Below, piece after piece: positions 27,331 to 36,369 of a stretch of DNA of 64,000 nucleotides. Source of the DNA: Anaerocolumna chitinilytica (GTDB lineage Bacteria > Bacillota > Clostridia > Lachnospirales > Lachnospiraceae); assembly GCF_014218355.1 (NCBI RefSeq), contig NZ_AP023368.1:5147501-5211500 (forward strand), read 5' to 3'. Both the position numbers and the translations under genes were made by a program. The notes below the pieces were generated by a model. That model saw only the letters and a program-made list of their open reading frames with translations, was not told the origin of the DNA and did no database searches. Position 1 is the first letter of the stretch. Each line of letters opens with the position of its first letter.

Positions 27331-28809
27331 TTATAACTCCAATCTCTTTTCACTATAATTTTTCCATGTAACTCTTTTTTTCGTATTTACTAACTCATCT
27401 CCAGGGAACTCCCTCATATTCATACATCGATAACTATTCAACTTCTGCTTATAATTATTAATATTATGTATTTTTAATCTATCTCCGTCTATACTAACAT
27501 CTGCATCTTGAAATCCAAGAAAGCTAAGAACTGTTTTATATTGCTTTAATGCATCTTCTTCAATTTTTCGCATTTCCATTGTGAACTTCCAATCTTTTTC
27601 TAAAACTTCTTCAAATAAATTTACGTTTTCTTTATTAATTCTTGAACAAAATACAGCTTCTTTTAAAATATCCTGTTCCGTTACATTCTTATAAATCTTT
27701 TCATATTCAGTATTGAAAAAATTATTATATGAATTTTTTCTACTATACGGGTCAATATTCCGAGCGACATTTAATGTCCATCGACGGGCAGATCCTTCAG
27801 ATCTTGTCCATATTGCGCCTATTGTAGCCACTTGCGGTATAAACTCATCATTTACATACCTTCCTCTAATACACGATATTTTTTCTCCAATATCAACATC
27901 TTCACCAACAAAACGTTCAGGAGTATATCCCCCAATTTGAGAATAGATTTCTGCAGTGAATGCAGTATTCCAACCGCCAGTTACAATACGATTCCAATTA
28001 TAATTATAATTTCTATTTTGATCTGGCCACAGTGAACGACGTGCTAAGTAAGCTTCAGTAAAATTCCAAGATCTACGCATAGTTATTAATAAATCATTCT
28101 GGCTCAATACCCATGGGCATCTATCTTGCTGTCCTCTAATTGCATCTAACTCATGATTTCTATCCAAAGTATCTATACATATTTTTATTTGATATGAATC
28201 CATCCATACAGTATCAGCATCTTCTGGTGCTAAATATAAAGGCTCACTATATTCTTTCCGTTGTATTGCACGTAATAATGTGGAGTCGGCTAAAAATCGT
28301 CTTGTCATAGTTAATGGATATTGTTCATCTCTAGTATATATCTTTGTGATAAAATGAAAATTTTCGCTTCGTGGAAAATTACTTTTTTTCCATAAATTAA
28401 AAATCTCTTCTGAATCATCCATAATTTCATCTTCATAATAATTATTTATAATTACCACTTCATATTTTTCATGTGATAATAGTTGATAATTATTCAAGTG
28501 TTGATTCAATAAAAGATTTAAAATTATTGGTAATGTATTAACCTCATAACGAGCAGGAATTAACACTGATAATCTACACTCACTATTCATAATAGGTAGT
28601 TGCTTAGCTATTTCTTCAACAGTTTTTTTATAATTTTCGCATAAGCTATCTAAATATTGTGTTATTCGCTCTTTTTCACGCTTAATATTTCTAGCCGGAA
28701 GAATATTGTCCAATTGGACTAATTTTCCATTGCAATTATTGATATAACTTTCAAATTTTAATTCTTTGACTTTTAATAAATCTAAATGCTGTTCTAGTGT
28801 GACTGGCAT
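27331..28809 (-). CDS. GT2-type (GT-A fold) glycosyltransferase
   Basis: 492 residues from the ATG at 28809 after AAGGAGGTG; a longer frame to 28830 overlaps that site. An N-terminal helical segment (1-90) precedes the GT-A domain: LSVLIPARYEVNTL, VVIINNYYED, then EDADTVWMD, a DxD-like divalent-metal site. GGWNTAFTAEIY and VGEDVDIGEKI resemble the acceptor-side ED motif of GT2 enzymes. No membrane helices, so it probably acts in the cytoplasm on a soluble acceptor. It lies 3 bp upstream of the aminotransferase gene. Confidence 0.75.
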   Translation of the reverse strand: MPVTLEQHLDLLKVKELKFESYINNCNGKLVQLDNILPARNIKREKERITQYLDSLCENYKKTVEEIAKQLPIMNSECRLSVLIPARYEVNTLPIILNLLLNQHLNNYQLLSHEKYEVVIINNYYEDEIMDDSEEIFNLWKKSNFPRSENFHFITKIYTRDEQYPLTMTRRFLADSTLLRAIQRKEYSEPLYLAPEDADTVWMDSYQIKICIDTLDRNHELDAIRGQQDRCPWVLSQNDLLITMRRSWNFTEAYLARRSLWPDQNRNYNYNWNRIVTGGWNTAFTAEIYSQIGGYTPERFVGEDVDIGEKISCIRGRYVNDEFIPQVATIGAIWTRSEGSARRWTLNVARNIDPYSRKNSYNNFFNTEYEKIYKNVTEQDILKEAVFCSRINKENVNLFEEVLEKDWKFTMEMRKIEEDALKQYKTVLSFLGFQDADVSIDGDRLKIHNINNYKQKLNSYRCMNMREFPGDELVNTKKRVTWKNYSEKRLEL

Positions 28810-28917
28810 ATAATTCACCTCCTTCTGCAATCCTTTCTTTATATATATAATTAAATACTACATAATCAAAAGTTTTAAAAAAAATATAAGCAATCCCAGT
28901 AACAGGGGAAAAACCAG

Positions 28918-29121
28918 ATGATAGTCAAATCCATTGAGGTATTTGTTATGTATTTCCACATTGCAATGGGTCTGCTTCATTTGATATCCATTTTTCCCAA
29001 GGATATTAAGACAAAAACAATTCGCTTTCTACGAACACCGTTGAAAGCTATCGTGTCTGAGGTAACAGCAATATATTATTTAAGTAGCTTATTTTTTTCG
29101 CATTATAGCAAAAAAGCCTAA
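28918..29121 (+). pseudogene. Short probable transposase C-terminal remnant
   Basis: The plus-strand frame reads SIEVFVMYFHIAMGLLH and IRFLRTPLKAIVSEV, a pattern I associate with the C-terminus of DDE transposases; it ends at 29121. It lacks catalytic residues and lies in the 400-bp gap between the two aminotransferase blocks, opposite to the cluster genes. The family could not be fixed. Confidence 0.4.
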
Positions 29122-29213
29122 GTTAAGCATAATACGATTTATAATAGACAAACAGGATATTCCTGATATTTCAGAAGATTACCAAAACTTTTTGACTATC
29201 AGTAAATATGAAA

Positions 29214-30473
29214 TCATTTAAAAATTAGAGGTTCAATCTTTTGATTATTTTTTTCTAAATATTTATATACTTTTAAAATACCTTTAGCAGAAACATAAGC
29301 ATCGTCTACTGTCATCGAAGGGCCAGTTTCCAAATCAACAGTTCTTGGTATTTCTACATCAGCTACTGGTAAACTATCTGGCCATTCTGTAAATAGCTCT
29401 TGTCTCATACTACACTTATAGGGGCAGATTTCATTATTATATGCATTTTTATTTTTCAGCCATTCTATTTGATGTAATAAATCATGTGGGGGTTTAATAC
29501 TAATGTTTTCTGCTTCAACAGCATAGATAAACCAGTCTCTATAAGCAGTAAGTTCATATGGTAACTTCAATGCTTTTCTGAAATATATATGTCTTATATT
29601 GTCTGGAACAATTCCAACATCAATTCCACAATCACTCAATACTTCTTCATAGACATGTGCAACATTTCTTCTTCTCATAATTTCGTTTTCAATATCTTCA
29701 ATGCCTTGTATACCTAAAGTAGATTCAAATTCTGACATCATATACCCAAATCCCATGCGCTTATGTGTTGACCAGCCATTTTCTTTACCTTTATTTACAA
29801 CTTGGCGACAAATATCAGCAATAACATCATCATTGGTAATTACCATTCCTCCTTCTCCAACAGTAAGTATTTTACGTGGTGCTGCGAAACTAAAACATGC
29901 AACTGATCCAAATGTACCTACTTTGTTTCCATTAAGCATAGCTCCATGTGCCTGCCCACAATCTTCAATAACAACAAGATTATGGTCTTTCGCTACTTGA
30001 CATATTGCCTCCATATCAGTTGGATAACCATACAGATGTACAGCAATAATTGCTTTTGTTCGTGGACCAATACGTTTTTTCAAATCATTTATATCAATGT
30101 TTAAACTATTTTTTTCAATATCACATACAACAGGTATTGCATTCTGCAATAAAATAGCTGAAGCTGCCGTAACAAAACTTGTTGTTGGTAAAATCACTTC
30201 ATCTCCTGGTCCAATACCAGCAGCAATTACTGCTGTATGTAATGCTGCTGTACCAGAGTTCACTGCTATAGCATGTTTCACATTATTCCATTCTGCAAAC
30301 TTTTCCTCGAATTCATGTGTAGCTTTACCACCATACCAATCTGAATACTGACCAGCATTTAACATATCGATAATTTTTGTTTTTGTTTTCTCATTTGCTA
30401 CTGTTCTAGGAACTATACGTTGTTCTCTACTCTTATTTCCACCATAAAAAGCTAAAACTTCATTTTTGTCCAT
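29214..30473 (-). CDS. DegT/DnrJ/EryC1/StrS aminotransferase (second)
   Basis: 419 residues. VNSGTAALHTA near residue 72, VIEDCGQAHG with the PLP-binding Asp171, and lysine K201 in FSFAAPRKILTVGEGG. The N-terminal GGNKSREQRIVPR and the C-terminal tail are typical of cyclitol/AHBA-like members. It clearly differs from the first aminotransferase (limited identity by eye), so the pathway probably installs two amino groups or aminates two substrates. The start follows AGGAGGATAATG. It is 31 bp downstream of the propeller gene. Confidence 0.9.
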   Translation of the reverse strand: MDKNEVLAFYGGNKSREQRIVPRTVANEKTKTKIIDMLNAGQYSDWYGGKATHEFEEKFAEWNNVKHAIAVNSGTAALHTAVIAAGIGPGDEVILPTTSFVTAASAILLQNAIPVVCDIEKNSLNIDINDLKKRIGPRTKAIIAVHLYGYPTDMEAICQVAKDHNLVVIEDCGQAHGAMLNGNKVGTFGSVACFSFAAPRKILTVGEGGMVITNDDVIADICRQVVNKGKENGWSTHKRMGFGYMMSEFESTLGIQGIEDIENEIMRRRNVAHVYEEVLSDCGIDVGIVPDNIRHIYFRKALKLPYELTAYRDWFIYAVEAENISIKPPHDLLHQIEWLKNKNAYNNEICPYKCSMRQELFTEWPDSLPVADVEIPRTVDLETGPSMTVDDAYVSAKGILKVYKYLEKNNQKIEPLIFK

Positions 30474-30504
30474 ATCATTATCCTCCTAAATATTTATATT
30501 AAAT

Positions 30505-32292
30505 TTATATTACTATCTCAATTACAACTAATCTATGTGCTGAATAATCCGATATAACATAACTATTTTCACTGTTTTTAACAATAAATCGTGGATCATG
30601 AAACGAAGATATTGGATTTACATAACCATCATTAGAAGATGATTCTTGATAAATTGGAAATAACAAATTTTTATTTTTATCGTAAACTATAAGGTTATAG
30701 TCCATCCTAAATATATCTGAATAGACAGTAATTGTTTCTGTATCACATATAGCTTTAGGACATGAAAATTTTATTGTCATATTCTCTTTATCAGTAAGTT
30801 CAGTAATACGTCCTAGGACTGTTCCACTTCTAAATTCAAGAATCCATATACCAATACTATCAACCACTGTTAATGTATTATCTTTATTCATACTTACCTG
30901 ATGCGGATCTCTAAATTTTATTCCATTAGAATCTTGATTTACTAACCAATGTATACTCCCAGAATAATCAATTTCTGCTACATATGCAGATTCACTATCA
31001 ACTATTATCAATGTATTATGACTCGTTACATAAATATCGTGAACATCTAGCAATTTTATGGTACATCCATTGCGGTTAATTATATTACTTATCTCGTAAA
31101 GAGTTTTTCCTAATCTATCTACAACTAGAATTCTATTGTTTAGTGAATCTGCAATTATTATATCTTCATTGTTTCCCATTCTAGCACATCGAGGCCAGTA
31201 TAATTTAGCATTAAATACAGCATCTTTATCACCATATGACCAATAAATTTTGTTATTAGCATCAATTTCAATCACTCTATTATTATTCGTATCTGCCACT
31301 AACCACTTGTTATCATCTGTCTTTTCAATTGAACGAGGAAAGGATAGAAATCTTCGGGGAACTTCTTTTTGTCCTATATACCAAATGACCTCTCCTGTTT
31401 TGCTAACACAAATCACTCTATTATTACCCGTATCTGCTACAATTAAATTTTCGTTAGGAAGACTTACTATTACAGCAGGACAACAAAAAGGTCCTATCAT
31501 AGCTCTTTCCTCATCTAAAATTGGTAATATGCTTCCTATTAGCTGTCCCTCTTGATTTAATTCTAATATTCTATTATTTCTTGTATCAGATATTAATACT
31601 GTATTTCTTGATGAGCATCTTGCACATAATGGACCCGACAAATATCCGAAGTTCGAACCAGGCCTTCCTCTATTTCCATAACTCCAAACAATATTTTTAT
31701 CCATGTCTACACATAATACCTGATGTAATATAGTATCTGTTATAATAATTTCTTTCCCCTGTAGTACATCGATGTAAGTAGCTTCACCTAAAATCTCTTT
31801 ACCAGGACGCCACTGCCATATAACTTTGTCCTTATGCAAAATTACAATACCCGCTGATAAATATTCACCATCAATAACGGATTCTTGATCAGCTATTATT
31901 ACATAGTCTTTATACGTAATAGCCATGCTCGGCCAATGAACCTCATTTATTTTATTAGAATCAAACAATTTCTTTATTATTTTTCCTGTGTCATCAATAC
32001 AAAGAATTTCTCTAGGATGATTACCACAAACAATTAGAAACTCATTATTTCCCATTTTATGAGCTGATTTTATACGGTTTGTATCACATTTCATATTAAT
32101 GAAAGGAAATCTTGTTAGTTTCTGTTCTTGAATGTCAAAAATCCAATTTTGACTTTTACCATCGTCAATTATAATAAGCTTGTTATTATATATTTCAATA
32201 TATACAGGCTTATCTATAGGACTTATTTTCATTTTTTTAATTCTTTCGATACCTATTTCCTTAATAATTCTGCAGCATTTTACATCTTTCAT
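30505..32292 (-). CDS. NHL/ASST-like beta-propeller protein
   Basis: 595 residues, cytoplasmic (no signal peptide). Repeating units of about 45-55 residues contain the NHL-type phrase (IIADSLNNRILVVDRLGK, VVADTGNNRVICVSKTG, VISDTRNNRILELNQEG), each followed by aromatic IxW(S/R)YG strands. At least five repeats are plain, enough for a full propeller. Such folds usually bind proteins or small ligands; arylsulfotransferases and some lyases share the fold, but I see no catalytic His set. A propeller gene is unusual in an antibiotic-like cluster and its role is unknown. Confidence 0.72.
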   Translation of the reverse strand: MKDVKCCRIIKEIGIERIKKMKISPIDKPVYIEIYNNKLIIIDDGKSQNWIFDIQEQKLTRFPFINMKCDTNRIKSAHKMGNNEFLIVCGNHPREILCIDDTGKIIKKLFDSNKINEVHWPSMAITYKDYVIIADQESVIDGEYLSAGIVILHKDKVIWQWRPGKEILGEATYIDVLQGKEIIITDTILHQVLCVDMDKNIVWSYGNRGRPGSNFGYLSGPLCARCSSRNTVLISDTRNNRILELNQEGQLIGSILPILDEERAMIGPFCCPAVIVSLPNENLIVADTGNNRVICVSKTGEVIWYIGQKEVPRRFLSFPRSIEKTDDNKWLVADTNNNRVIEIDANNKIYWSYGDKDAVFNAKLYWPRCARMGNNEDIIIADSLNNRILVVDRLGKTLYEISNIINRNGCTIKLLDVHDIYVTSHNTLIIVDSESAYVAEIDYSGSIHWLVNQDSNGIKFRDPHQVSMNKDNTLTVVDSIGIWILEFRSGTVLGRITELTDKENMTIKFSCPKAICDTETITVYSDIFRMDYNLIVYDKNKNLLFPIYQESSSNDGYVNPISSFHDPRFIVKNSENSYVISDYSAHRLVVIEIVI

Positions 32293-32319
32293 TAATTTTT
32301 ATACCCTTCGTCAAAAAAA

Positions 32320-33312
32320 TTATATACTATTACTTAATATCTCCTGCCATTTCAGATCTTTTATCAAATTCTTATAAACTTTATATGAATAACAATTCTC
32401 TACAGGATATAACCTATCAGGATGCCGAATAATTGATCTAGTGACATATTCACAAACATCGGCAAGTTGAAATAATAATACAAAATCACCAATCATTTTT
32501 TTTTCAGTATTACTAAGGGGACGATATAAATTATAAGTTTGTATTATCTTCGTAGCTCTATCTAAATTAATTTCCATGTTATTCTCATCCATAGCCCAGT
32601 TATGAATTAATGACGCTATATCATTTATTAAATATGTAATATGTGATTCATCAAAATCTAATAATATTATGTTTTTAGTCATTTCATTGAATAGTACATT
32701 CGTATTATTTGCATCATGATGAATTACTCCTGTAATTAAATTTTTATTATTTTTTTCTAAACTTTTTTTAAAACTATAAATAAAATTATCTATATTTATT
32801 AATAATTCATTATATTTCGAGTCTACTATTTTTGTTTTATCAATCTTATAAATAGCTTTTATTCTATCCATATCATTTCGAGATCGATATACTTCAGAAG
32901 AAAAATTTATAGCTGTATTATGTAAATTAGCTATAAGCTGAGTAACTAGTAAAGCATCTTCTAATGATTCATTATTCATATGATTACCTTCTTCAAATGT
33001 AAATAGAGCAGCTTTTATACCACAGAATATGCAATACAAACCGTTGTTTACACTATTTATAATTGATGCTGTATTAAACCCTTTATTAATTAAATAATTT
33101 ATTAATTCTAATTCAAAATCAATTTCTTTATCAGTCGTATAGTTATAACATCTAAGTACATAACTATATTTATCTGAAACTATTTTTATATTTAAATTAT
33201 CCTCGCCTTCACTTAACTCTTCTGTTTCAATGTATTGAGCTGAAATTCCATAATAATCAAGTAAAACATTTCTAATATCTTTTAAATCCCATGTAATTTT
33301 AATATGGCTCAT
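32320..33312 (-). CDS. APH-family small-molecule kinase
   Basis: 330 residues with the aminoglycoside-phosphotransferase/homoserine-kinase-II fold. N-lobe YVLRCYN with the ATP-contact strand; catalytic loop HHDANNTN (D200, N205); metal site LLDFDES (D219). The start follows AAGGAGTGAG. It is the first gene of the cluster as transcribed. Either a biosynthetic kinase (phosphorylating an aminocyclitol or sugar) or a self-resistance phosphotransferase; the sequence alone does not decide. With the ABC-F gene dead, this and the exporters are the only remaining candidate self-protection functions. Confidence 0.82.
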   Translation of the reverse strand: MSHIKITWDLKDIRNVLLDYYGISAQYIETEELSEGEDNLNIKIVSDKYSYVLRCYNYTTDKEIDFELELINYLINKGFNTASIINSVNNGLYCIFCGIKAALFTFEEGNHMNNESLEDALLVTQLIANLHNTAINFSSEVYRSRNDMDRIKAIYKIDKTKIVDSKYNELLINIDNFIYSFKKSLEKNNKNLITGVIHHDANNTNVLFNEMTKNIILLDFDESHITYLINDIASLIHNWAMDENNMEINLDRATKIIQTYNLYRPLSNTEKKMIGDFVLLFQLADVCEYVTRSIIRHPDRLYPVENCYSYKVYKNLIKDLKWQEILSNSI

Positions 33313-33869
33313 CTTCTCTCACTCCTTAAAATTATAATCGATATTATTGCTATTAAGCTAAGTAAATAATAAAAATAAAAATATTTATGAAAGTAGAAAT
33401 GTTTTAATCTAAATAGTATCGAGCCATAAATAAATTGATTATTTCACACCAAGGATACCATCTACAACACATTTTGATACCATCAATTTACACCAATGAT
33501 ACCAGAGCGTAACACTTTATTCCATTATCCTCTTAATGATTACCCACGGATGCTTGCTATATCAGTCAAGGACATGGCCACGAATTGGTACGAAGCATCC
33601 TTTTTATGGATATAGCAAACTTCTGTAAAATCCACCACAAAAGGAAGATGGATTCATTGTGCGTACAGGTGGGTCCTCAACTGCGTATCAGTGGAGCCTG
33701 GTACGCGAAATAATCAATAAATTTATGCGTTTTGGTATATTATGTAATTATAGTGGTAAATTATAGCAATTGTTTTTTACTTTTACAATAATAAATAAAC
33801 ATTCAGAATGTACTTTCATGTTATCTTATTAATCATACTAATTTAGAAAGTAGAATCATTATAAAAGTT
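33313..33869. other. Upstream region of the cluster with short GATACCA repeats
   Basis: About 560 bp without a gene. The part nearest the kinase is extremely AT-rich and must hold the cluster's promoter, but I cannot pick one box set confidently. At 33455-33500 the word GATACCA recurs three times with about 20-bp spacing, reminiscent of the repeated terminal sites of IS21-type elements; 33500-33720 may be further transposon debris. Confidence 0.4.
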
Positions 33870-34483
33870 TTAAATATCCCATATCGAAAGAATGTTGCAT
33901 AAAATATCCGCAAGCTCTTCTGATATAAAAATCCGGCGGCTCTTTGGGCCTTTCGATTGCATAACATCTATATATCTTTTATTAAGGTGGATATTTTTAC
34001 AGCTCAAGGTCTGCACTTCCTTACAACGCAGTCCACAGCAATAAAGGGCCTGTACACGGTGGGGAGGACTAGATGCCTCCCCCTATAGTGCATATCTTCA
34101 GTTATGTTATCACACGCTTCAAAGAAGGAAGATACCTCCTCTGCCGTGAAAAATACGGCTGGACAGGAGTTGGTAACGGCACCTTCTTTGCGGGGATTAT
34201 GTATACGTTAGATTATCCCCTACCATAAAGATACCTTCCAAACTCACGTATAACAGCGACCGCATTATATAAGCTGCCGGGTGAGCCTGCGTATCTATTA
34301 TATATCCATGAAAGCTTCTACAGTCCTTTTGGAAGGGACAGATTCATGCGGGCTTAAGCATCCTGAAAATGCCACATACCACTTTAGGTGATATTCCCCT
34401 CCTGTGTAAATACAACCGTTGCTCCGTTTATAAGCTAGGAACTCTTTCACCTGCCGGCTTAGATTTTTATTCTCCATCCTCAT
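33870..34483 (-). pseudogene. Tyrosine recombinase (phage-integrase family), broken
   Basis: The minus strand starts at 34483 with MRMENKNLSRQVKEFLAYKR, a SAM-like N-terminal core-binding domain. After stops and frameshifts it continues with FFTAEEVSSFF, YCCGLRCKEVQTL (the first catalytic Arg region) and GPKSRRIFIS, ending at 33870. The distal His-x-x-Arg and Tyr box is missing. It sits directly downstream of another broken recombinase, as in tandem recombinase operons of Tn554-like or three-recombinase elements. Confidence 0.72.
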
Positions 34484-34489
34484 ACACCC

Positions 34490-35560
34490 CGCTTTCTGAC
34501 CGGAGCACTGTTGAAGCGGCGTTGTGTCGGGTAAAAAGACTTCCGGTCATTCTGCCTTCTTTACGGATATCCGCCTTCGCTTCCACCAGCATCGGAATAT
34601 ACCATACCGCACCCGTCCCTTCCAGTTTTTCATATGGTGCCAGGCTCCTTAAGAATAGGTACTCTGAATCATTGTCGGGACGTTCGTTCAGAATCTGCAA
34701 TAGCATTACCATATGAATTCCTAAGAGGGATATTCAGTGGCTGTTTCGTTTTATCCTGAATAATACTGATGATATCCTTGTCCCAGTAAATATCTGTCAG
34801 TTTCAGCTCACAGACATTGATACCTCGCAGCCCGGTCTCCATAAGCAGCTTAGATATGGCTATATCCCTTTCGGATAAGGAATCTGAGGATAGGGTATTA
34901 TTAATGGCTATGAGTTCCTGTTCATTATAAACTTCAATGATCTTTCTCTCGTTAGGGAGGCGTGATGGCAGTTCCAGTAGTAACTGATTTGTATGGTCGT
35001 GAGCAGACAGAAACTGTCGGAAACCAGACAATTTACTGGTAATAGTAGTTGGTTTGAAATAGTCGTTCCGATAGATAGACATAATAAATTTAGTGACATC
35101 ATTGGTCTTGATATCGCCAAGGTCAGTGTATCCTTTCTCCTGGCAGAAAATGAGAAAATAGAAACTATGCGTTTATATCTGCAGATAGTGTTATCATTCA
35201 GGCCTTTTTAGTCAACTGATGTAAAAAATCTTCAAGTAGTAAACAGAATTCTGGCTCATCTACCGGCGCTGAAATATCTCCCTGCTTTTTTGGGGAACAG
35301 TCTTAAACCCCACTTTCCATAACAGATGTCAACAAGTTTATACATCTGCTATAGGTTCGCATCTTCAGGATATTTGATTTCCCGGATTCCGGATTTATGG
35401 CTTCATTCAGGAAGCTGTTGAATAATTCCTCTGATGGGTAGACTGTGCCCATTCCTTTCGCTATGTGCAATAAATGTTTGAAGCGGATACGGTAATTCTT
35501 GATGGTTCTTTGGCTGTATTTTTTTTGTTCCAGCGTCTCCAGAATTATCTAAATCAACTC
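34490..35560 (-). pseudogene. Second tyrosine recombinase, broken by frameshifts
   Basis: The minus strand from about 35560 reads LEQKKYSQRTIKNYRIRFKH (N-terminal core-binding domain), then CRYKRIVSIFSHFL and TTITSKLSGFRQFL. The catalytic domain then starts: LMETGLRGINVCELKLTDIYW (Arg I). ILNERP and SLFTRHNAAS (the H-x-x-R-like box, altered) follow. Frameshifts occur near 35290, 35140 and 34700. Adjacent to the other recombinase remnant at 33870-34483. Confidence 0.75.
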
Positions 35561-35657
35561 TACAAGTCTCATTTCATCATACATTATCATTGGTTTCTTT
35601 ACTTTTTTGAATTAAGCATGGAGGATTATGCAGAAAAAAGTAATGGAAGGATAAAAC

Positions 35658-35717
35658 TATGCCGATATTTTTCTGGGAATCCGCACAGATACGGAATATC
35701 CCCAAAATATCGGCATA
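35658..35717. repeat. Imperfect 60-bp hairpin
   Basis: TATGCCGATATTTT pairs with AAATATCGGCATA, and inside it GGGAATCCG pairs with CGGAATATCCC. It lies between the recombinase remnants and an IS256 remnant, and could be a recombination site or the end of a mobile element. Confidence 0.55.
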
Positions 35718-35742
35718 AATCGTGTTACGCTGAAATCGGTAT

Positions 35743-35955
35743 AATACTACGAATATCATTGAGGGGCTGAACCGTCAGTTTCGAAAAGTTACAAAGACAA
35801 AAAGTTCTTTTACAAATGACACATCCCTTGAAAAAATGCTGTACTTTGCGTCCATGAATGTGATAAAAAAATGGACACAATGCTACCGGAATTGAGATAT
35901 GGTATTAAGCCAACTTGGACTCCTGTTTAATGACCGACTGGCTCAGTACCTATAA
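35743..35955 (+). pseudogene. IS256-family (mutator) transposase C-terminal remnant
   Basis: Plus strand: NIIEGLNRQFRKVTKTKSSF, then SLEKMLYFASMNVIKKW, an in-frame TGA at 35893-35895 where a Trp is expected, then LLFNDRLAQYL and the stop at 35953-35955. This is the last 70 residues of an IS256 transposase. The catalytic part is gone. Confidence 0.82.
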
Positions 35956-35964
35956 ACAGAAAAA

Positions 35965-36009
35965 GTAACCGGCGTAAGGTTCAATAATCTGAACCTATGC
36001 ACCGGTAAC
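35965..36009 (+). terminator. Strong hairpin after the IS256 remnant
   Basis: GTAACCGGCGTAAGGTTCA pairs with TGAACCTATGCACCGGTAAC around a 6-base loop, 10 bp after the stop codon. It is a long, GC-containing stem, probably the element's 3' structure; the T run is weak. Confidence 0.55.
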
Positions 36010-36369
36010 CATAATTCCGTCGGTATTATAATTATTGACGTGTAACTCATATTTATTCCAGAGGTCGGGTGTGGGCAGCGCCTATATTTACTTGATGTGC
36101 CTGAAAATAAATAAACATGAATAATTAACCATTAAATGGATAACCTATAAATGAACATATAGTTGGACATAGGATACATATTTTATACTTACCAAGAAGC
36201 AGATTTTTGTTATCTAATCTTAGCTTCGGACACAATATTTTTTACGCTCTCATAAATTTTATTTGATCATACAACATACAACTATTTTTATTTGCTGATA
36301 AATAGCCACTTTTTCGCTGGATTTTTGGAATGTTATCCACATTAGCATGGTATAGTCTTCTCTATTTCT
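36010..36369. other. Gap without a recognised gene, left of the right-hand IS66
   Basis: About 360 bp between the IS256 hairpin and the inner end of the IS66 copy. No open frame with a start signal and no clear repeat was seen. Confidence 0.4.

Noticed and set aside
5731..33312. Capsule or S-layer glycan locus
   Set aside because: Ugd and glycosyltransferases would fit, but there is no flippase, polymerase, Wzz-like or sugar-phosphate transferase gene, and FkbH/ACP/BtrH-like/radical SAM genes are not expected. Kept as a weaker alternative.
35474..35770. 98-codon plus-strand open frame near the recombinases
   Set aside because: It spans the antisense of a recombinase remnant and a hairpin, and lacks a ribosome site. 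The real plus-strand signal there is the IS256 tail in another frame.
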